Shown: in pieces, positions 57,165 through 64,000 of the stretch | How positions within the stretch are numbered: the first letter of the stretch is position 1 | How the letters are laid out: every line of letters begins with the position of its first letter | Source: Simmondsia chinensis | Lineage: Eukaryota; Streptophyta; Magnoliopsida; Caryophyllales; Simmondsiaceae | NCBI GenBank assembly: GCA_018398585.1 | Contig: JAGTTD010000005.1 | Location: forward strand, 8,177,355-8,241,354 | Direction: 5' to 3' | DNA length: 64,000 nucleotides | Translations under genes and position numbers: made by a program | The notes under the pieces: generated by a model | The model's input: the letters and a program-made list of their open reading frames with translations, nothing else | What the model was told of the DNA's origin: nothing | Databases searched by the model: none

Positions 57165-58064
57165 AAGACATGAGCGGGCCCACCGCCTCTACGCCAAGCG
57201 CTCGCCTCACTCAAGCTGGGAGGGAATCCACGGGAACCCCCAGACCGGCCACCTCTTACGTGGTGCCAGGAACTCACTCGCCCTTCTAGTCCCGGATTTT
57301 GTCAGCCCCAGTAGGGAAGGTTCCAAACATCGATTTATTTGATGGACCACAGGATCCTGAAGATCACTTGGCCAGCTTTATGGCCCGGATGTATCTATAG
57401 GACATGGGGGAGGACATTTGGTGCAAATGTTTTCCCGCTACCATGAAAGGGGTTGCCCAAAACTGGTTCGCCTCCCTTGCAAACTCTTCAGTGGATAGCT
57501 TCGCGGACCTCTCCGAAAGGTTCGTTCGTCACTTTGTTAGTAATAAAAGAAGGAGGAGGACAGCGGCGCATCTCCTCAAGTTGCAACAGTATGAGAATGA
57601 GCCCTTGAGGAGTTATGTGAAACGGTTTACACGGGCCATGATCGACGTCGCCACCTTGTCTGAAAACGGCCATTACTGCCTTTATTAACGGATTGTAGGA
57701 CTCCAACTTCAAGTTCGCGTCGGCAAAGGGGCCGCCCCCCACCATCGACGAATTATGGAGAAAGGCCAATAAGTATATTTTGGCAAAGGATGTTATGCAG
57801 ATAATGCCCCGAACTGAAATGACTCAGGTGTCTCCAGGGCCAAGAGACCTCCCCAGGCCACCCCAGGATAACGCCGGACAGGTCAGAAAATCGAACGCGC
57901 CTGCCTTCTGAACTCAGAATCAGCAGCCAGCGCGTCGCCAGCTTTTAGGAGTAGAAACGGAGGGACCATCCAAGGGTCAGGACCCTACTCTGCCTGATGG
58001 TGGTGGGGCGGTCTGGTGTGCATATCACCAAGTCTCTACCCATGACACGGCCAAGTGTCGGGGC
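57165..58064 (+). pseudogene. Tat Gag
   Basis: It reads VGKVPNIDLFDGPQDPEDHL, ASFMARMYL then TAG, then DMGEDIWCKCFPATMKGVAQ and NWFASLANSSVDSFADLSER (the retrotransposon Gag fold). A frameshift lies near 57665. The following frame reads AKGPPPTIDELWRKANKYIL and a CCHC-like CAYHQVSTHDTAKC (about 58018-58060), with TAG near 57697 and TGA near 57910. Gag packages the RNA. The three stops all sit where CAG or CGA would be expected. Confidence 0.82.
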
Positions 58065-60191
58065 TTGGACTTCGGCCTCAAGGAAGCCGAGCATACCGGC
58101 CAATGGGAAGAATACGCAACGTTAAAAAAGATGAAGACCGGAAAGGCCCGAGCTGCAAGTGGTAGCGAAAAAGGTTCCGAGAACGTAGTGGCCAAAGTTG
58201 TCACCACCATCGCCTCAAAGGTAATTTCCCCTATCTCGGAAGAGGGGACGGAAACTCCGAACGTGGAAAGGGAGGCGTTCCGATGTATTAGCTTCACCAG
58301 AGAAGACGCCAGAGGTGTGGACGCTCGGCAAGAGGACCCCCTTGTGATTGCGGCCGATATCAACGAACACACGGTACGTAGAATACTGGTGGATCAGGGC
58401 AGTTCTGCAGATATCCTATTTTTGGACTGCTATAACAAAATGGGGATGCCGCTCAGTGCGCTATCACCCGCACCGTACTCCATCGTGGGCTTCACCGGAG
58501 CGCCCATCCTGCCATGGGGCAGGATAACACTGTCCACCATTTTCAGAAACAAAGAGGAGCGACGGACGGTCAAGATAGAGTTCCTTGTTATTGGCGCTCC
58601 CTCTTCTTACAACGTGATCTTAGGGAGGCCCTCCCTGAACCGTTTGAAGGCAGTAGTGTCTACCTATCACCTGGCAATGAAGTTTGAATTAGACACCGGG
58701 AACGTCATGACAATACGAGGGAGGCACGGCGCGATCTCAGAATATTATCATACCTTTTCCAGCCTGGCAGTCATGACAGCCGAACCACTCGAACTGGGCT
58801 ACCTTCCTGAGGCGCGCCCTTCCCCTCCGCCCTTGGAGAAATATGAGCTAGGACCGGGATGTTACACCTACTTGGGCACCTCCCTCCCTAGACATCTGTG
58901 TGAAGAAATTGGGGAACTCTTGAGGCAATACCGGGACGTTTTCGCTTTTGCTGCAGGTGAAATGCCCGAAATACCGCCCGAAGTAATCACTCATCAACTC
59001 AACGTACGAGATGATAAGACACCCGTTAAACAGCGGAGGCGTAGCTTTTGCACCGAGCGCAACGAGATCATCAAAGCTGAGGTTAAAAAGCTATCTCAAG
59101 CCGGGTTTATACGGGAAGTGTTATACCCCGAATGGTTGGCCAATGTGGTGTTAGTAAAGAAATCTAACGGAAGCTGGAGGATGTGTGTGGATTTTACAGA
59201 TCTCAACGAAGCCTGCCCTAAGCACTCTTACCCTCTACCTAAAATAGACAGGTTAGTGGACTCCACGGCAGGCTGCGAGCTATTTAGCTTCATGGACGCC
59301 TTTTTCGGATACCACCAGATTCAACTGCATTCCGCTGACGAAGAAAAAACTGCTTTCATCATGGTAGAAGGCACGTACTGCTACAAAGTAATGCCATTTG
59401 GGCTTAAAAACGCAGGAGCTACTTACCAAAGGCTGGTTAACAAAGTCTTCGTCCCCCAGGTAGGGCGCAACATGGAGGTCTATGTGGACGATATGATAGT
59501 TAAGTCGAAGCGTAAGTTGGACCATGTTTCAGATCTGAGAGAGGGTTTGGAGGCCCTTCGAAAGTACCGCATGAAGCTGAACCCGGAAAAGTGTTCGTTT
59601 GCCGTACCCGATGGGAAATTCTTGGGCTTCATCGTAAATTCTCTAGGGATCGAGGCAAACCCCAAAAAGGTACAGGCCATACTCGATCTGAGGCCACCAC
59701 GTTGCCCCAAAGATGTACAAAGGCTGGCCGGCTGCATGGCCTCACTCAATCAATTCATTAGCAGAGCTGCGGAAAAGGCTCTGCCATTCTTTAAAGTGTT
59801 ACGAGGGAAAAAGCCTTTTTCCTGGGATGAGGAAAGCACGCGCGCCTTTGAACAACTGAAGCAGCATTTGGCACACCTCCCGGTGATCACCTCTCCTGAG
59901 CGGAGCGAGAAGCTGAGTCTCTACCTAGCCATCTCAGAAAACGCCACGAGTGCAGTGTTAATCGCTGACCGACAAGGACGGCAACTCCCGGTATACTTTG
60001 TAAGTCAGACCTTCAAAGACCCGGAAAAGAGGTACCCTACAATCGAAAAAACCGCATTGGCCCTGGTCACCGCGGCACGTAAGCTAAGGCCTTACTTCCA
60101 GTCTCACAATATCACGGTACTCACCAACCCGCCTCTCAAAAATTGCTCTCCAAGTTGGATTGCTCAGGACGCCTGCTCAAGTGGGCGGTAG
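58065..60191 (+). pseudogene. Tat protease-RT-RNase H (frameshifted)
   Basis: A 708-codon open frame joined to Gag without a stop. Protease: ILVDQGSSADILF (about 58386-58425) and VILGRPSLNR. Reverse transcriptase: WLANVVLVKKSNGSWRMCVD, DAFFGYHQIQL, VMPFGLKNAGATYQRLVN and the catalytic VYVDDMIVKSK (about 59481-59513). The connection domain has GFIVNSLGIEANPKK and the RNase H region PVYFVSQTFKDPEKRYPTIE. The frame ends early at 60191 through a one-base loss in an A run near 60138; the correct frame continues from 60143 with KLDCSGRLLKWAVELSEYDI. Catalytic residues look intact. Confidence 0.9.
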
Positions 60192-60594
60192 AACTCTCTG
60201 AATACGATATACACTATCAGCCTCGTAAAGCCATTAAAGCCCAAGCTTTGGCCGATTTCCTAGTAGAATGTGACTTTGAGATTGGGGCATCTGGACTGGA
60301 AGACCCTCTGGGAAAGATAGCCGCCTGGAATATGTTTGTGGATGGGTCTGTAAATTCAGAAGGCCGAGGCGCGGGCATAGTACTAATCAACCCCGATGGG
60401 GAGCAGGTGGAACATGCAATAAGGTTACATTTTTATGCAACTCACACGAAATCGAGTACGAAGCACTGCTGCTGGGCATGGACCTAGCCAAAGCCGCCGG
60501 AGCAACTTACCTAGAAGCGCGAAGCGACTCGAAATTGGTAGTGAACCAAGTCACGGGCAGTTATGGAGTAAAGGACTCGCACCTATCCTGATAC
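60143..60594 (+). pseudogene. Tat second RNase H (archaeal type)
   Basis: It reads KAQALADFLVEC, then the domain MFVDGSVNSEGRGAGIVLIN with its first aspartate. A one-base frameshift near 60437 follows, then SHEIEYEALLLGMDLAKAAG with the catalytic glutamate, and ARSDSKLVVNQVTGSYGVKD with a further aspartate. A TGA (60589-60591) follows HLS. This added domain in front of integrase is the mark of Tat-group elements. Confidence 0.83.
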
Positions 60595-62043
60595 TTGGAG
60601 CTGGTTAGAGCTAAGGCCTCCGAATTTCAAGGCTTTAACATACAGGGCATTTCTCGAGAAAGCAATCATCGCGCTGACGAACTCAGCCGCCTGGCTAGTA
60701 CTGGAGGAAGGGACCTCGATGGGCGCATTCGTATGCACAAATCCCGGGTTAAATATGTGGACAAGCCCACACCCCTAGACGTAATGCAGGTACAACACGA
60801 GACTAATTGGATGCATCCAATTTTGGACTTCATCCTTCACAACGCGAAACCCTTAGATCAGGTGGAAGCACGAAGGCTGAAAAGGCGCGCAGTGCATTTT
60901 ACAGTCATTGGCCAGCAGCTATACAAAAGGTCATTCACGCATCCCTTATTAAAATGTTTAACGCCGAAAGAAGGGGATTACGTCCTAAGGGAAATCCACG
61001 AGGGAATATGTGGAATCCACATTGGAAAACGAGCTTTAGCCAGGATGGTGCTAAGGGCCGGGTATTTTTGGCCCACCCTGAGAAAGGATGCTGGCACCCT
61101 TGTGCGGAAATGCGACAAATGCCAAAGCTTCGCGCCGCTCATCCATGCTCCTGCTGCGCCGCTACAACCCATCGTTGACCCCATACCTTTCGATCAATGG
61201 GGAATGGACATCCTGGGACCTTTCCCCTTAGCCAGCGGACAGAGAAAATTTTTGATCATCGCCGTAGATTATTTCAGCAAGTGGGTGGAGGCCGAGGCGG
61301 TGGCTCGGATCACAGACAGCGCAGCGCGGCAGTTTCTCTGGAAGAACATCATCACACGTTTTGGAATCCCTAGAGCCATTATCATTGACAACGGAATGCA
61401 GTTTGCGTCACTGCGATTCCGAGCATACTGCCAACGCATGAACATCGCTCTTCATTTTACCGCCGTTGCATATCCTCAGAGCAACGGGCAAGCGGAGTCG
61501 GACAACAAGCAGATACTGAACGGGCTTCGAAGAAGGCTGGATGAAGCTAAGGGAAGATGGGTGGAAGAATTGCCCAGTGTACTATGGGCACACTGGACGG
61601 TCTACCGTGCAGCTACAGGGGAAACCCCGTTCATGCTAACTTACGGGGCCGAAGCCGTGATCCCAGTGGAGGTGGGAGAACCCAGTTGCCGCATACAGCA
61701 TTATAATTGTCTGCGCAATGAACATCAGCAAAGGTGCGCTCTAGACTTAGTAGACGAGGTTAGGAAGGATGCCCTTCTTCGAATTGTGGCCCAAAAGCAA
61801 TGAATGTCTCAATACTACAATAAGCATCTAAGGACGAGAAGTTTAGGGGTAGGGGACTTAGCCCTGCGACAGGAAAATACCCCGGCCCAAGGGGTCGGAA
61901 CCTGCAAGATTGCTGCAAATTGGGAAGGGCCCTACCGTGTGGTTCAGAAGCTAGGACAAGGAAGTTACAAACTAGAGCGCCTAGACGGTTCCTCGGTGCC
62001 CCGAGTATGGAACATCAAGAATCTTAAAAGGTACTACGTTTAG
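60595..62043 (+). pseudogene. Tat integrase (one premature stop)
   Basis: ELVRAKASEFQGFNIQGISR ends RNase H (with NHRADELSRLAS). The zinc-binding region is CGIHIGKRALARMVLRAG and VRKCDKCQSFA (about 61005-61130). The core has WGMDILGPFPLAS (D), IIIDNGMQFASLRF (D) and YPQSNGQAESDNKQIL (E), a complete D, D, E triad. A TGA at 61801-61803 interrupts, with the same frame continuing MSQYYNKHLRTRSLGVGDLA to KNLKRYYV and the true stop at 62041-62043. It is otherwise full length. Confidence 0.9.
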
Positions 62044-62484
62044 CTAGGTAATTCCGGTAATAAGTATGTAAAATATTAAACGTGTACTGATGTTGTGTAA
62101 GTCATATCTTAGGGAACCTGGGGCGGTACCCCCAGTACATAAATAAACGATGCTTCCTTAGAGATCGCATCAATATCATCGATAGGAAGCCAAGTTAAAC
62201 AAAAGGAAGTACGTACATATATATATAAGGCAATGTACAACAAAATGCCATTGTGTTTGCTAAAATATACATTCGACAAGGCTACAGGAGAACTATCGCC
62301 TCTAAACACTAGTACATATAAGTAAATACATTGGCCAAAAAATAATGGAGGGCACGACAAAAAGGGGTATTCCCCTCCCCCCCCCCCCGCCCGCCCCGGC
62401 GACTCTCTCTTCACATATACAAGAAGAAATAGGAGAAAGTGGGCGTATAATTAACACAAAAAAAGAGAAGGAGAGGTCTAACTA
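62044..62484. other. Spacer between pol and the antisense gene
   Basis: AT-rich, with a short C tract near 62376-62388. It probably holds the 3' non-coding regions of both convergent genes. Confidence 0.5.
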
Positions 62485-63981
62485 CCGCCTGCACCTCCTC
62501 GAGAACGGATGATGTCCTGGCGGAGCTGGTCCGCCACCTGCTGAAGGGCTTCTCTACTAAGCTGAGGATAAAGGCGTGATAAGGGTCGAGCGAGGGTCGA
62601 TAGGCCTAAGGCGAAGCCCTCCCAGTAATGGGCGCTCGTCAAGGAACGGAACTTGGGGCTCTCTTTAAAGCGAGAGACCGCCTCCGCAGCCTCGGTCCGA
62701 GCATGCATAGCTTCGATTAGCATTTCCTCTGAACGTGCTCACTGAGAAGACAACTCCTCCCTCAACCTTTGGGCCTCAGCATCCGACACTTCCTTCTCCC
62801 TTCTCATCCTTGCCGTGAGCTCGGCTTGCCCCAATCTTTCCCTTTCGAATCTCTCGGAGGTCTCTACCGCCTTCCTTTTCTCTTCTCGTCATAGAGACAA
62901 TTCCTGCGCAGCAGCTTCTTGCTTGCGAAGCCACCCCGAGACCAGGGCAACAGAAAGGGAACTAACCTGAAAGGAAAAACACCAAAGTATGTGGTTAATA
63001 TAATAACAACTTAAAAGTATAACATATAATTGTTACCTGGGCAATGTAATCGACTACCGTGTCCCAGGTCATGACCTGAGGACCGCCAGACGGAAGAGCC
63101 GGTGAAACCACACGTTGGATGTCGTTGAGGAGCTGGTAAGGAGAGGGACGAGTAGAACACTCAGGCGTTGCTCCATCGTCAGTAGAAGCTTTGTCTTCCC
63201 TAGGGATCTCCCCTTGTGGCTCAGGAGGGACGTCAGCGGGGGTCCCCGGAGCTGATGAATCGACACAGAAGGAGGGGAGAAGACTGTCCTCTACCTGTAT
63301 GCCGGGGCGGATGTCCGCCACCGCCTCCTGCAGCAATTCTAGCGGCTGAGGCGAGGTCCTGGTAGAACCTCTTCTCTGGGGTGGGGACACTAACCCTGCT
63401 GTCTCTACTAAGGGCGGCTCTGGCACCTCGACCGGCACCTCTAAGGGCCCTCTCCCTTCCCCCCTTCCTTCGGGCGGTGAACCCACCTCTATCCCTTGAA
63501 AAGGATCGCCTGACGGTATGACGGGAGGAGTTTCAGCCACGGTAACCTCAGCCTCAGCCACGGTAGTTCCAGGTGCAGCCACGGTAACAGTTGGCGTAGT
63601 CCTTGATCCCCCTTCCGCAACGACTTCGGTTATCGAAACCGCCTTAGAACGGGGTATAGCTGGTATCCCCCCGTCACCTTGCTGAGATACAGAGGTAGGT
63701 GGTCCCCTACCACTTGAAGGTCAAGAAGATCTCTCGGCAGCGGGAGACGCCTGCACTATAGGCGTCTCAAGAGCGACCCCGGATGAAGGAGGCACCTCCA
63801 TGCCACCGCCTGGTGCAGAAGCCTCTGCTCGGGACTTCCTGGACCGAGTGACCTTCTTGGGGGGTCCTCCTCCTTCTTCGATGACCACCCTCTTACCCCT
63901 TCTAGTGGCTCTTTCACCCTTACTCCCATTCTTCTCTCTCCTCTTCCTCTGTCCCTCACGACAGGATTCGGTGAAGGCCAC
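62485..63981 (-). pseudogene. Antisense intron-containing gene of the Tat element (partial)
   Basis: It reads toward pol from beyond 63981. A Lys/Arg-rich start GSKGERATRRGKR resembles a nuclear localisation signal, followed by a long Pro/Glu-rich low-complexity region. A canonical GT...AG intron lies at 62967-63036. A predicted coiled coil follows (AAAQELSL, KRKAVETSERFERERLGQAE, MRREKEVSDAEAQRLREELS), then FRSLTSAHYWEGFALGLSTL and the end QQVADQLRQDIIRSRGG. Removing the intron keeps one frame except for three TGA codons (near 63721, 62890 and 62741). Antisense genes occur in Tat-group elements; their role is unknown. Confidence 0.65.
62967..63036 (-). other. Intron in the antisense gene (70 bp)
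   Basis: On the minus strand the borders read CCCAG|GTAACAATT and TTTTTCCTTTCAG|GTTAGTTCC, with a pyrimidine-rich 3' end and AT-rich interior. It is phase 0 and joins DYIAQ to VSSLSVALVS. The short length and AT content fit plant introns. Confidence 0.75.
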
Positions 63982-64000
63982 GATGTCTACATCGGCCTCT

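Larger units (their letters stand above)
57150..62043 (+). mobile_element. Tat-type Ty3/gypsy element, 5' truncated, continuing beyond the window
   Basis: Gag, protease, reverse transcriptase, RNase H, a second (archaeal-type) RNase H and integrase occur in that order, followed by an antisense gene at 62485-63981. The extra RNase H and antisense gene point to the Tat/Ogre/Retand group. No 5' LTR or primer site is present, and the 3' LTR would lie beyond 64000. Confidence 0.88.

Noticed and set aside
1..64000. CRISPR array, bacterial operons, integrons
   Set aside because: No regularly spaced direct repeats with unique spacers and no prokaryotic gene organisation; every coding signal is plant or plant-transposon derived.

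Overview
This window is nuclear DNA of a plant, almost certainly a eudicot. It has no operons or bacterial signals. It is packed with plant LTR retrotransposons (Ty1/copia and Ty3/gypsy of Tekay-like and Tat-like type), hAT elements, MITEs and SINEs with TTG-repeat tails. The only cellular genes present are broken, intron-bearing relics. The species cannot be named from sequence alone.

Layout. 1-6.9 kb: a decayed Tekay-like Ty3/gypsy element (coding relic 1541-4192, long 3' LTR about 4225-6480). Its 3' LTR was hit by a SINE whose head is 5S rRNA-like, and that SINE was hit by a 600-bp hAT-type MITE. A foldback MITE lies at 863-1456. 7.2-7.9 kb: a fragment of a DEMETER/ROS1 DNA glycosylase gene. 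It is cut by a young, apparently intact Ty1/copia element (7946-14297, minus strand, 1337-residue Gag-Pol, LTRs differing at 5 of 1125 sites).

14.95-41.65 kb: one host pseudogene on the plus strand, readable from start codon to final stop. It matches a large uncharacterised plant protein family (Arabidopsis At2g19390/At4g29790 type). It has been inflated by a copia element (16679-25560, itself carrying a MITE and a 3-kb hAT element), a solo LTR split by a second copia (27191-30481) and a third copia with 107-bp LTRs (32848-37038). A truncated copia (41679-about 44500) begins just after its stop and ends inside an F-box/DUF295 gene relic.

45-49.5 kb: AT-rich intergenic DNA with SINE copies. 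49.57-56.60 kb: a decayed minus-strand copia of the same family as the one at 16.7 kb, containing a 1464-bp GC-rich solo LTR. 57.15 kb to the end: a Tat-type Ty3/gypsy gag-pol on the plus strand, followed by an antisense, intron-containing reading frame that runs off the window.

The genes do not form a pathway. The window records repeated transposition into a small decayed gene block, and target-site duplications let the order of events be read. The most unusual items are the 5S-headed SINE, the palindromic TGTGTCGACACA arrays inside one copia family's LTRs, and the spliced antisense gene of the Tat element. No intact host gene, functional tRNA or rRNA gene, or CRISPR array was found.
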